Below are positions 35,666-46,532 of a stretch of 64,000 nucleotides of DNA, in pieces. This stretch comes from Phallus indusiatus (lineage: Eukaryota > Basidiomycota > Agaricomycetes > Phallales > Phallaceae): the NCBI GenBank assembly GCA_027605045.1, contig JAQFWX010000016.1, positions 1,144,051 through 1,208,050 on the forward strand, in the 5' to 3' direction. The stretch's first letter is position 1, and every line of letters begins with the position of its first letter. The position numbers and the translations under genes were made by a program. The notes beneath the pieces were generated by a model that was not told where the DNA came from, made no database searches, and saw nothing but the letters and a program-made list of their open reading frames with translations.

Positions 35666-37076
35666 GTTGAATATATGTAGAATTAAAAGAAAATTAGACG
35701 AGACTAGAGTAGAGTAAGTTGTGTTGGGGGGTTATGTCGCAAGAAATGGCCAGTTTATATAGGAATTGCCAGTGGGGGCACAGCTCGTAGCTGCTAAATG
35801 TATCTTTGTAAACAACAATAAACTAATCCATACGTTCAATACCTTCAAAAAGCATTTCTAAACAAATACATATATCCCCATTAGTTAGATTTCAAATGAT
35901 GGTTGACATTTACAATACGTGCCCATCATGAAATAATCAGCGGAGAAATAACGACCACATTGAGCAGCTGCTGTGTTAATGGGAGAATAGCATTTCGCAA
36001 TCGAGAATCGAAATTGACCAATACTGAGAGTGCTGGGTAACACAATGTGTAAAAAGACACTGCTTGCAGGTATCCGGTGGTTCGGTCCGATTGGTTGAGA
36101 GCCAGGTATTTCATCAATTAAATTGATTATCTCAACAGACGCTATATTGATTGAGTTAGAAAACAGCTACTTTTATGGAAATCGGTGCTAAAGACAATTA
36201 TCACCATACGAGAGCCATCGTTGGTCGTGATCAAAAATTCGGAACAACCGTAATAAACCAAACCGACTCCTGAATTCCGGTGTGTATTGTTAGGTACGTA
36301 GCTGCGAGTTGCCATCGGTTGATGATTTGGAATATAACCTTCAAGGTGCGGTATGAGAAACCTTTGGCAAAAATACCTTCTGGCGAGTAATAATCATACC
36401 GTTTCCAAGCCTTGTTAGCTTTCAACCGTATCGGTGCGGGATGAATAGATTTTGGAGATCAAAACCCGCATCGCGCTATGCCTAGAGAATCCAAATAGAA
36501 ATGTTAGAATTAGACGTTATAACAATTGATTGGTGTTGCGTTGAAGACGACAAGAGGGTAGTGGCATGGTTTCTGGTTTGTTCTCTGGTCTCTCGCGTAA
36601 GCGAACAATTCTCTATGCCGATGCTTGATCCGATTAGGTTGTGACAGTAACGCAACGCATCATCACGGTAAGATGGCACCATGGCACTGAGTACTGGTGG
36701 CTTGCGACCGCCCCTTCATTGTCTGCTTCCCAATCTTGAGAATGGGCAGATGTATAGAACCTAAGATTCAATCAGAGCACTCGGATCAGCGCTGTGGAAG
36801 AACGCATTTTTAGCCTTTGGAAGCGAACTTCACGCAGCGTCGTTTAACGTTGACTTAGGCCCCGCGACTAGGATCAGAACTTGACCAGAACAAGGGGCAG
36901 TCCTGGACGTTGGGGGGTGCGCGGGTCGGTTATCTTATCTTGACTTAGAGGTGGGTTAAAAATTGTATGGCAAAACAACTACTCATTCGAAATCGCCATA
37001 TAATCGCTTAGGATTATCTTCAAAATTGTTCTCATATACATCCATAACAAGCTATTCAATTGCTTTGCGAACCTAT
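35666..37076. other. Intergenic, 1.4 kb, no gene recognised
   Basis: AT-rich with only short unconvincing frames. Confidence 0.4.
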
Positions 37077-37471
37077 TTACGACTCGCAGAAATTATTAGG
37101 GCTACATTTGAAGGATGCTACATTTGTTCCGGTGTTAACGTTTGTGCATTCTCCTTGCGTCAATTCTGCGCTGCCAACTTCCACATTGCAGCCAGTATTT
37201 TCGAAGTATGTTACGCAGTGAGTGCCTCCAGTGAGGAGCTGTACAAGGCAAAGTAATTTCAGTCAGTAAATTTTCTAAAAAAACATCATAAGGAAGAATT
37301 AACTTGGAGTGAATGGCGGTTGGGAAAGGAGTTGCATCCTCCGTTGCAGGCGACGTTGGCCCCTTCATTCCCATCACAAAAGCTGCCGCTGAATGCGACG
37401 ATGTCAGCATTGGCGGTGGATAGGATTCCAACCCCGTAGAGAATAAAAGCGAAGATAGTGGTGAATTTCAT
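37077..37471 (-). CDS. Small secreted eight-cysteine protein, cluster copy b
   Basis: Exon 1 37471-37304 (56 codons), intron 37303-37239 (65 bp), exon 2 37238-37077. The protein has 109 residues: signal MKFTTIFAFILYGVGILSTA, then ADIVAFSGSFCDGNEG, ACNGGCNSF, NRHSLQLLTGGTHCVTYF, CNVEVGSAEL and terminal FCES. Eight mature cysteines at the positions of copy a. It is closest to copy a in the FSG and NRHSL segments, while c and e form a second pair (FDG, GGRHSL). Confidence 0.82.
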
Positions 37472-37536
37472 TCCGTATAAGCTTGAAATAGGAGGGTAGT
37501 CTGGTGGGTGGGGAAGAGTTTACGTCGAGTTTTCCT

Positions 37537-37548
37537 CTTATTTTATAG
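37537..37548 (-). promoter_or_regulatory. TATA box of secreted-protein copy b
   Basis: CTATAAAATAAG on the minus strand about 66 bp upstream of the ATG. Confidence 0.55.
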
Positions 37549-39272
37549 AATATTTAGGACAAAAACCTATTTTTTTAAGTTCACGTAACTTCCCTAAGCA
37601 TAATCAGGAAAAGAAGACCTGAAATAAGCTATAAATCGTATCAGGTGAGATTTCAGCCTTTCTTCAATTCAAAGAGCGTATTCATTCAGCACGACATGTG
37701 CAGAGCCTCTAAATTCCTTAGACCAATGATACTTTGAGATTAATTGACAAACATTAATACAGACATGTGCTTTTGACATGAAATTTGAAAAATGTGCAGA
37801 TATATCCGTGAGCTTGGAACTCAGCTCAATCGAATAAATTCAAGAACTTGTGCACGTGAAGTAAACTTGGTCTGGACGCTCAAGAAGTCATAAATGAAAG
37901 ACGTCGAACGAAGGCTTACCGCACCGGGCCTGTATGGTATATCTTGGAGTGAAAGGGCCGAGGACATCCTGTATAACACTGAAAGGTGGGTTTTAGGCCG
38001 CTGTGCCACCTATTATCCCAAAGATCGGACGGGTAAAGCTCCTTTTGGGTCTGAATCTGTGCTGACAACATTACAGGATAACGATACCATCTCAACCGAC
38101 TTCAAAGTTTTTCACTTCACATGCCAAGATAAATCATTAATCTCCAAGCTATCACCGATCATTAATAAGCCAGATACTGGGTTCTTCGAAACTTCAACAT
38201 TTCTAAAGTCCCGCGCGATCGGAGCTACTGTATAACATTGAACATTGCGTGTTGCACTTTCATACCTTATTCATAAATGCATGCGGTCCAAGCTCAGTTA
38301 CCCCACTAATAGGTGTACTAGCTGATATTTTTTAAGAAGGTTCATTTATTCATCACCAATCATAGTTTCGGATATAAATAACTCACGAGAATTGACTTGT
38401 GATAGATTGATATTTGATTTGTGTTTGGTTTGCCCTAGGAGGATAAAGAGAAAGAGTGAGCTCTGAGAGGAATTGAGGAAGGTTTGGACAAAGGCTTGAC
38501 TGCTAAAATGGAGCTGGATTGATATTACAAGGCGAAAACTCTAATATAATTCGTAGCAAGTTATCAGTGTTTAGAAGCACATCATTTCCAGATTTCGGAC
38601 TTTTGAGTATAACCGACGGATGGACAACAGAAGCCGCTGACTCAGCCTGAACGCTCGCACTTTTTTTTGGCTCAGACTTAGACCTATTCAAATAGGTATA
38701 TAAGTTATATACCTATTTGGCTTATTCGTCTCCGTATTTCCGTCTAATCCGTATTAAGTCACAATAGTTTATCATAGTCAGCGCTACATCCTCTTTCAAA
38801 CGCATTGATTAATCGCATAAGTGTCATCCTAGGGAAAGTTAGTTGTAATTGGACAATGAGCGACTAGTAGTTCTGTCTGGTTGTCGATTATGGTCTATCT
38901 TAACCCCTCTTAACTCGTCACGTCACCACTCCCTTTTTGTGCCAATGATTCAATGTTTCTTTCCCAACAAAACGGGTGTTTCACGGCTTCACGTCGCCGC
39001 GTTCTATCAAGTGTCCGATACTGAGAGGAGACAGGAAAAGATGGATTCGAACGGCAGGTGGGGATTTGAGTTTATACTTTTATATTTTATCTGCACTCAA
39101 AGTTGCTTTCAGGGGCACACCATAGAGTACACCAATAGATCATGTTAAACAGATATTGTTTTACTTTGCTATTTGACAGTTTTCTATAATCTGTTATGCA
39201 GTCATCCAACATATAGGAGTATCCTGATACGGTCAGTCTGTAGTATTTTTACAATTTCCCAATGATTCTCAC
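37549..39272. other. Intergenic, 1.7 kb, no gene recognised
   Basis: A 113-residue plus frame at 37894-38235 and a 62-residue minus frame at 38503-38691 have no motif. The main visible structure is the palindrome at 38681-38717, listed separately. Confidence 0.4.
38681..38717. repeat. Overlapping palindromes with a perfect 13 bp stem
   Basis: AAATAGGTATATA (38690-38702), a 3 nt loop, and its exact complement (38706-38717 plus one base). The left arm also pairs with GACCTATT at 38681-38688, so two alternative hairpins share one arm. Confidence 0.7.
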
Positions 39273-39661
39273 CTAGTTATCGCAGATATTACTTGAAGAA
39301 CAACGGAAGGACTGGACATTAGTTCCAGTGTTGACGTTTGCGCAAGACCCTACGCCACTCAGCTCTGCATTGCCAACTACGTCGGTACAGTCACTGTTGA
39401 GATAGTAGGTCACGCAATGTGTACCTCCGGCAAGAAGCTAAAAAGATTGATGTATAGAAATACTCTCCAAAATTTAGGAAGGAATTAACTAACCAGGAGC
39501 GAGTGGCGACCACCGAACAAATGGCAGCTTCCGTCGCAAGGGACGTTGAGTCCCTCATTACCATCACACTCACTGCCGTCGAACCCGACAATGTCAGCGT
39601 TGGCGATGGTCAGCATTCCAATTGCAGAAAGAACAAGAGTGAAAAAAGCGGTGAATTGCAT
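39273..39661 (-). CDS. Small secreted eight-cysteine protein, cluster copy c
   Basis: ATG at 39661; 56-codon exon 1, 56 bp intron, exon 2 ending TAG 39273-39275; 110 residues. Signal MQFTAFFTLVLSAIGMLTIA, then ADIVGFDGSECDGNEG, PCDGSCHLF, GGRHSLLLAGGTHCVTYY, ANVNTGTNV and terminal ICDN. All eight cysteines are present. Confidence 0.82.
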
Positions 39662-39710
39662 GTTGTGTAAGCTTTCGAGAGAAGAGTTGGCAAACTGAAG
39701 AGTTAGTCCC

Positions 39711-39721
39711 GGGTTTTATAG
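39711..39721 (-). promoter_or_regulatory. TATA box of secreted-protein copy c
   Basis: CTATAAAACCC on the minus strand about 50 bp upstream of the ATG. Confidence 0.55.
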
Positions 39722-41019
39722 AAAAAATTAGGTACTTTTGTAATCATCGTTCCAGTCAACCGACTCACGAAACTTTCAAGAATGTGCCTTAATAGGAATT
39801 GACTAGAATCATCATAAAATTGGAATCATGTACACCGCTGGCTAGTATTGCAATCTACATGAAGCGAGTTAGGCCATGTGCGATCTCTACTCGATAGGAA
39901 CTGAGTGGGACTGGTCTGCCGGAATTAAAAGTCATACATTAGTACATAATTTAACTGGATGTGCCGAACGAATCAATACAAGCTTAGCAGACTCTCGCCC
40001 TGTGGAAGGTAATCTACTCTGGTTTCAATAGCATGCACTTTTGATGTGGAAAATGTGATGACATATTTGAAAAGAATCAAGGTCTTGGAAAAAGCCGCAG
40101 GGATCCGAGGCTTATTTGAGAAGTTGAGAATTCATGTTTGGGTGGAGCGGAAGGGCATGTGAGTAACATCACAACCCGGCTTGAGATCAGAGCCGGCTTC
40201 ATGAATGAAAAGAGCGAATGAAAGCCCCTTGCAGAATCGATTAACAACGGATCTTATTGAGACGCCCTGAAATTCTTCCTGGGCATATAAAGGTAAAAGA
40301 CCTGCTGAACTTGGACTAAACAGCATTATGCTTATAAAACAACCTCGAGCTCTGAATTTGCGTGTGCTTTCAGCGTCAAGGTGAGAAGTTGTCAATTTCA
40401 TACCATGTGTCATCTACGCGTAACAAGTACATTCAACAACATATTGAATCCCAGTATTCAGTAAATTAATATTCATAAAAAAAAGGTTCCTTCAATGGAA
40501 GGCGCGTTTCCAATTAAATCACCTGCCTGACAGCCGAACACGATAACTTTGGCTCGGAACTGTTCATTACGATCTAGGCTAATTAAAATCATCAATCCAT
40601 ATTATGGGAAGTAGAAAGCATACCAGAAGTGAGATACTAATATTTACGGCTGATACACATAAGCTATGAACAATACTTCTTTGTGCTGCCGGTGTTGCGT
40701 GCGCGAACAGGCTATGCAGAGATTTGTCAGCGGTCGGTCACATATGCGCCGGTCCGTCAATCTTTTGCAAACTTTGATTATCTTGTACCTTTTGCATTAA
40801 ACTTTTCTGGATTTTTCACATTTTCTATTCTTTTTGAATTGCATACTAGCACCATTCCAATTTCCCGGAAATTCACAAATCATGTATATAAAAACCTTTC
40901 TTTAGCTTACAAAATACAATAACAATGTTGCCCTCCTATTTTTCCCTCTGAACACACAATCGCTGATTCCCTCTTCCTTCCTGTTCGTCCCTGAGGTGCA
41001 CGTATCAACAGTAAGATTC
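39722..41019. other. Intergenic, 1.3 kb, no gene recognised
   Basis: Small frames only; no repeat or motif identified. Confidence 0.4.
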
Positions 41020-41255
41020 CACTGACAATTTGTAAATCATTGGCAGTGCACGTCCAAGTTTAAGTTCGTGCAAGCGTTTGGGTTGTTAACCCTGCGGTGT
41101 CAACTTCCTCCCTCGCGCCGCCAAGGAAGTAGGTTATGCAATGCGTACGGAGAAGATCTCAAGTTAGTCACCAAGTTGCCTGTATAAGTGAACACCAACA
41201 GGAAGCGAGTGGCGGCTACGCCCACCGCAGCTGCGGCAGCTCCTATCACGAGGTT
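41020..41255 (-). pseudogene. Decayed eight-cysteine secreted-protein copy d
   Basis: The plus strand shows GGAAGTAGGTTATGCAATGC (about 41125) and GAAGCGAGTGGCG (about 41202), which in copies a and e encode the antisense of HCVTYF and GRHSL. Spacing is roughly preserved, but frames are broken, the signal-peptide exon is lost and intron borders are gone. It keeps the orientation of the intact copies and ends about 185 bp before a solo LTR. Confidence 0.6.
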
Positions 41256-41439
41256 TGAAAAGAAGCAGCCTTCTCATGATACTGTATATTAAACAAAGCT
41301 CAGGCGCGGTGAAATGCTCATGTTATGCAGTTAGAATGGCAATCACAAACTTGATACTTTGGTCGAGTGTCATTGCTCTCCGACTCAAGTCAGATGATAT
41401 TAATAGAGAGGTTGGCATGAACACGACAAAACCAGAAAA

Positions 41440-41703
41440 TGTAACGGTTCCGCTATGACCAGCGGACTACTATTACCCATAGTACATATTAGTATATATA
41501 TACAATTGCATGCAGACGATCGTCGTCTGCACAAGTACCTAGTATTATGTAATGTACATAGGCGCCGTCACACCAGTAAATACCGCGTAACGGTAAAGGC
41601 GCCGGCAGCCTTTCTTACCTGCACTTGCAAATATACAGCTTTATACTGTTTGTTGTGAGTCCGTAAGAACCGGGCTAATCGTAAACTGTAACGAAACGTT
41701 ACA
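41440..41703 (+). mobile_element. Solo LTR of element-B type with target-site duplication
   Basis: 264 bp starting TGTAACGGTTCC and ending AACGAAACGTTACA, flanked by the direct repeat GAAAA (41435-41439 and 41704-41708). By eye it is identical along its length to the 3' LTR of element B (56161-56424). A flanking TSD on both sides of a single LTR indicates a complete insertion later reduced by LTR-LTR recombination. Confidence 0.88.
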
Positions 41704-42078
41704 GAAAAAGATCAGTATCTTCAAATGCCCCGTCGGAAAAAATAATGTGTCTAAAGCTAGAGACAACTTTGCATAATTAGCAGTACTATATACTCCAACT
41801 TCTACCACCTGTGCGCATTTTCACCACATATATGCGTAAGGAGATGAACATTTTTCTTTGCATTACGGGTTAAAGTTGAAGACATTAATTAACCTGGTAG
41901 TCTCCCAGCGTGAGATTCATGGAGATGTTGCACTGCACCCAAAGCGACAGAAGGAAGAGCTTCCTTATTGTCTGTGATGCCCGGTCCAGTATATACTATA
42001 CTCTACATATCATAGTCATAGATTCCAGCGCCTAAAACTGTTGTCATAGGATAAAAGGATTCCCCATTAGAAAGTATT

Positions 42079-42475
42079 TGTTAGGGCTACTCAGCTCACA
42101 CTAGAGGGAGGGGATCCTAAGTAAAATATATTGAGAGAACTATACTACTCACCTAGAGGGAGGGGATCCTAAGAGAACAAGCTTAGGGACCCTCACTCTA
42201 GGGGCAGCGACTATATACATGAAAAACGATAACGCGGCGTGCGGCCCTGACACAGCTAAGTGCTAGGCGCCCGAACCGAGCCTAAGCGACGTGATGTCAC
42301 GGGCATCACGCCGGGTACGAGCGCGCGACGCGCGCGAGTAGAGAATGCGAAATAGAGACTGAACAAGGGAACGGAAGATAAAAGTAAAATACGGAAATAG
42401 TAAATGGAATGGAAATGAAGTGATGCCGATGATAATAAATAGAAAAATGAGAGACGGTGGTAGCGTACCCTGACA
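42079..42475. mobile_element. Solo LTR of a different family with target-site duplication
   Basis: 397 bp bounded by TGTTAGGG and CCCTGACA (near-perfect terminal inversion) with the direct repeat GTATT at 42074-42078 and 42476-42480. Inside, CTAGAGGGAGGGGATCCTAAG occurs twice (42101-42121, 42153-42173), followed by an inverted, partly diverged copy near 42181-42200. It shares no obvious internal sequence with the A or B LTRs. Strand undetermined. Confidence 0.7.
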
Positions 42476-42750
42476 GTATTATAGGTAACAATTACCTAAC
42501 GAATCCCATTTGACTGAAAATATTGATTGAAAATAGTAAATATTTGAAGTCGTTACCGATGCAGACTTTATTGCATTCATGGTAAGAGGAGGAACAGAAG
42601 CATAATCAAACATATATTTCATGGTTGGTACATTTGGGCTAGGCATCATACGACTTGTTTACTTGTTCTCAGGATACATATACCCATCTCGAAAAATTTC
42701 CTGAAATTAGATCAGTACGCGGTAAGGTTTCAACAGTATTTTCATCTCAC

Positions 42751-43137
42751 TTAAGTATCGCAAACATCACTAGCAGAGCATATGAACGAGTTCACCGAGG
42801 TTCCCGTATCGACATGGGTACACACCCCTTCGCCGCTCAGCTGCGTGCTTCCAACTAACTCGGAGCAGCCGGTGTCAAGAAAATATGTCACGCAATGTAC
42901 ACCACCGGTGAGGAGCTGTACGAAACAATGTGCATGAGTAGAATTCTAAAACTACAAGGTAAACCCAACTTGAAGCGAGTGGCGACCGCCGAACTGATGG
43001 CAGCTCCCATCACAGGGGACATTGTCTCCCTCATCGCCATCACAGCTTGTGCCGTCGAACCCAACAATGTCAGCTCTGACGATAGAGATCGTCCCAACTG
43101 CGTAGAGAACAAAGGTGAAAAGAGTAGTGAATTGCAT
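42751..43137 (-). CDS. Small secreted eight-cysteine protein, cluster copy e
   Basis: ATG at 43137 (an in-frame ATG seven codons upstream is rejected because the paralogues start at MxFTT). Exon 1 has 56 codons, the intron is 54 bp, and exon 2 ends TAA 42751-42753; 110 residues. Signal MQFTTLFTFVLYAVGTISIV, then ADIVGFDGTSCDGDEG, PCDGSCHQF, GGRHSLQLLTGGVHCVTYF, THVDTGTSV and terminal VCDT. Eight mature cysteines. Confidence 0.82.
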
Positions 43138-43195
43138 GTTGTGTTGGCTTTGAAACACAAGGGCAACCTGATGCTGGATTCGTCTTTAGAGCCCT

Positions 43196-43206
43196 CATAT
43201 TTATAA
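43196..43206 (-). promoter_or_regulatory. TATA box of secreted-protein copy e
   Basis: CTTATAAATATG on the minus strand about 59 bp upstream of the ATG. Confidence 0.5.
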
Positions 43207-44568
43207 GAAATATGAGAGTGCTCAATTCTCCTTCGGCTCTCATACTCAGGGTCCTTCACAAATCGCATCCAAACAAAAAGTTTCGCTACAGAAATTCATC
43301 ATACCCACTCAGTTGACTCGGACTCCGACCAAATGAGATGCCAGTGTTTTTATGAAGCGCCGCAAAACCTCTTTTTTACTGAACAATTGATTGATCATAG
43401 GACAGGTCACTGACCTGGTTGGCCACTGCTGGTGTTTGTGGACACTTGCACATCTATTAACAGTCTCTGGATCAGTTAGTTGAGCGGCAATCCGCTTCTT
43501 TCAACGTTCAGGTGTTCAGGTGAAGCTTCTTCCGAGGATAAATAAAGGAATATCTCCGTATGGTTCATGGATCCTACAAGGATAGGTTCCAGAAATCACA
43601 CCCAGAAAAAGAGATTGGGTTGCTTGTCAAGACATCTAGTACTGTGCGGAGATATCAGTTACATAGCTACCATTCTGAGAGGCGGACTGAAACTTTCGAA
43701 CATAAGCAAGATTCGTTCTAGTTATCTAATAGATTTTCTCACCGTCCGTCTATCCACGAAAGTGACTCAGTTCCATTGCCCATTGTGGGACAAGAGGGAA
43801 TGAAAAGTGTGCTCCGGCGGTATACCTAAAAGATGACAAAATGATACACCTGGTACCGAGTATGCGATTTCAATTGATTTACTGCGCTTTTTTCATCAAT
43901 GATAAATTAGACGAATTCTTCAAAGAGTTCGCATAAAATGCGCATTGTGTATCGCATATTCGTGGTGCCTAACTGAGGTGGCAGCTTCTCCAACAATATA
44001 CGCCTCTCCCATGACTCAACGGTTCATACATTTCGTAGATCAAAATGCTCGAAAGACGATTTAATCAATAAATATTGGAAAGCGTTGGATAACAAGCCAA
44101 CGTGGCTGAGGATAAAAAGGCCCAGCGATTATTGAAGCTTGAAGTGCCGATGTTTTACTGCCAGGTACATGGTACGGGTCACCGACCGGTCGTCCAGTGG
44201 GCATCACCGGGCATAGCTACCCCGACTACAGTGCCTTACACAAAGACACAACCACTGTCTAGAACCGGAACTACTGGGTCTCTCGGCTCGCCGTTGAAAA
44301 TTTAGAAGGAAACCACTAAAAGAACTGGCAAAAACAAAAGCCGAATTTTTAGCCGATTACGTAATAAAGTCCAGTTTCTACTGACAGCGAACCAGTTCCA
44401 CCAAGTCCCTATAGCGCCCATTAATGTACTAGATGCGTCTGCCACGCCAGCACCCTTGCATGAAATAAGGATCGTACGCACACAGATTGGCACGTATATA
44501 ACCCTCCTTTTTTTTCAATGTACATACAAATATAGATTGTTAAAATACAGCATATCTCGACATCATTG
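43207..44568. other. Intergenic, 1.36 kb, no gene recognised
   Basis: No supported gene, RNA or repeat was seen. Confidence 0.4.
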
Positions 44569-44910
44569 TTAACCAATCCTAGCTTTTTTCGCCCATGCCC
44601 TCTCTCTTTCAGGCGTGATGGGTCCATCCAACAAATTCCGTTTACTAGAAGGGATGCTGGTCACCGATTTTTTGATCAAAGAGACTTGAGGAACGTCGGC
44701 GGTGATGGAATAATACTTTTCTTTTTCGAGATAACGGCTGACGAAAGTAAAGTGTACACGTACCAAAGCATTCCAAAGAACGTCTGGTACTTTATCGGGA
44801 TTAACTTTTACCCCACCTTCGTAGACTCTAAAACCATTGATGTCAAGTACCGATATCCGGGAACGGTAATAGATACTGTAATGTATTTTAGTCGCTGAAT
44901 ATAACACCAA
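44569..44910 (-). other. Possible hypothetical protein fragment
   Basis: A 113-residue minus frame with VYEGGVKVNPDKVPDVLWNA, YLEKEKYYSITADVPQVSL and a charged end ITPERERAWAKKARIG. Composition is protein-like, but no family is recognised. The frame starts at the edge of a hairpin-rich stretch and may be a remnant of a larger gene. Confidence 0.3.
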
Positions 44911-45430
44911 TAACTGTCACCGTTGGTTGACGACAGTCAGGACTTGGCCTCAATCTATAAGAGATTGTGCCACGACAGTCTTCTTCAGGATTTGTCCTGA
45001 TGTTCGTCACGAGCGTCGAGTTCGTCAAGGACGTTACGGATATGTGCGTTCCGAGCTTCGAGAGCCGCGAGCTGTATCTCGTATTGAATGATATCAAGCT
45101 CGACAATAATGAAGAAGGCTTCAAGATGTAGCTCTCGGCAACGACGGATGGCTTCCGTCGCTGCAAGTCTCGAGGAATGATCTCGACGTTCAATGATGAA
45201 GAGAATAAGAGAAAAGAGAGTTTATAGAGATATCGAACTACGTTCGATATTAAGTCTGAAGAACTATCTATGTGTATGCTAGGGTTTATATACACGTCAG
45301 ATAAATAATTCTAGCTCAGTTCGAAATAGATTCCGAACTAGAGAAATACAAACAAGTCGTGAGATTCGTAAGTTACATCAATATATGCAGGGTATGATGT
45401 CTCATGTGATGAACATGAGGTGTGCAGGGA
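44905..45430. repeat. Unassigned hairpin-rich segment (possible remnant of a related element)
   Basis: Short stem-loops follow one another: CAATCT/AGATTG (44951-44967), TCAGGA/TCCTGA (44985-45000), CGACGGA/TCCGTCG (45142-45160) and ATATCGAAC/GTTCGATAT (45230-45250). This is the texture of elements A and B, but no LTR ends, TSD or coding domain could be assigned. It lies just left of element A. Confidence 0.45.
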
Positions 45431-45537
45431 TAAGAGCTGTGCATACATGGACCTACGTTCGTCACCTATGATCTCATAACCGGAACGTGCGTGGAATATT
45501 CTAGAAAGGGCTTTCCGCGGGTGTTCCAGAAGTTAAG

Positions 45538-45855
45538 TGTAACGTTTCGTTACTTTTTATAGTGTACCGCTTGCGGTACACAGTTTATATCACGCTGTAG
45601 TTTCACGCCACAAGTAACAGACCAAAGTGCTGTATTTTCTTTGTGGAGTAAAACAAGTTGCGCGTGCTGAATCAGCACGCGCGTAGCTACTACTAATGTA
45701 TAGTTATTACATAATGGCTCGCCGCGCCGCGCGCCAGAGGCGTTAAGCGCCTCTGTTATTAGAGTAAGTAATAGTAACTACTGCAGAGGGCGAAGCCCTC
45801 TGCATATGCCTAAGTGGCATATACTCAATCCACCGCATGCGGTGGATCCGTTACA
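45538..45855 (-). repeat. 3' LTR of element A (left)
   Basis: 318 bp; on the minus strand TGTAACGGATCC...AACGAAACGTTACA. Holds hairpins such as 45660-45682 and 45782-45804. Compared with the 5' LTR it lacks the closing arm of the GGCTCGCC/GGCGAGCC hairpin and differs at a few single bases. Confidence 0.9.
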
Positions 45856-45865
45856 TCCTCCCCTT
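45856..45865 (-). promoter_or_regulatory. Polypurine tract of element A
   Basis: AAGGGGAGGA on the minus strand, directly against the 3' LTR TG. It is the expected primer for plus-strand DNA synthesis. Element B has CGGGGGAGGA at the same position. Confidence 0.85.
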
Positions 45866-45917
45866 GTGACTTGGACTCCAAGTCATAGGATCGCGAAGAG
45901 GAAGCATCTGACTGTAA

Positions 45918-46532
45918 TCAGTCAGAGGGATTGCTGTAGTCAATCTCCATGCTCTCCGAGGCACTCGGATGCGGTGCGTCAAGGTCCTCAGGGGGCCTCA
46001 ACAATTCCTCGTCCGTCATCTGAATTGGGACGGACGGGGAGTAAACCTTATTAGGCGGGCCTGCCACAATACTGGCAGGTGATGCCGACGCATGGACGGC
46101 GGGGGCGGCCGACTGAGTCGTACGCGCCTTTTTTGTTGGACGATCCAGTCCACGGCGCACGCGATAGTCATGCGCGATGCGATTAACATCTTCTCCATTG
46201 GCGTAACGTTGGAGAAGGGGCGCGATCACCTCAGTGACGCGTCTTGTCGTCGCTCCATTGGCGTGCATGGAGCGAATCACCTCCTCTATGGTAATGGAGG
46301 AGGGGGATTTGCACTCGAAGGAACGAGTGTAGCCTTCCATGAGCGTGGAAGGCAGGTGGGTGGAGGAATTACCCCTACCACCGAGAACTTCTTCCCACAC
46401 AGTAAGTGCGGGGTCGAGGAGGCACTCAGCCGCCTTCTCGAGGAACTTGGCACGCACTTCACGAGTACGTGTGACTCGTTTGAGCCATGCGAACACCTCA
46501 ACATCTTGAGGGTTTAATGATCCATCCGACAT
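45918..46532 (-). CDS. Element A ORF4, accessory protein of unknown function
   Basis: 204 residues starting MSDGSLNPQDVEVFAWLKRV. The first 130 residues are helical-looking and are conserved in element B (DVEVVAWLRKI there), with shared landmarks: DVEV-AWL, R-TR, a P-L--W pair, a S-S--EG-R/Y segment and a -T-R--E--L-PL--R block. The last 70 residues are Ala/Pro/Ser-rich and end acidic (SMEIDYSNPSD). The start codon overlaps the ORF3 stop as TAATG, which suggests translation by termination-reinitiation. No known domain recognised. Confidence 0.75.
   Translation of the reverse strand: MSDGSLNPQDVEVFAWLKRVTRTREVRAKFLEKAAECLLDPALTVWEEVLGGRGNSSTHLPSTLMEGYTRSFECKSPSSITIEEVIRSMHANGATTRRVTEVIAPLLQRYANGEDVNRIAHDYRVRRGLDRPTKKARTTQSAAPAVHASASPASIVAGPPNKVYSPSVPIQMTDEELLRPPEDLDAPHPSASESMEIDYSNPSD

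Noticed and set aside
37894..38235. 113-residue plus-strand frame between secreted copies b and c
   Set aside because: No signal peptide, motif or paralogue; composition unremarkable.
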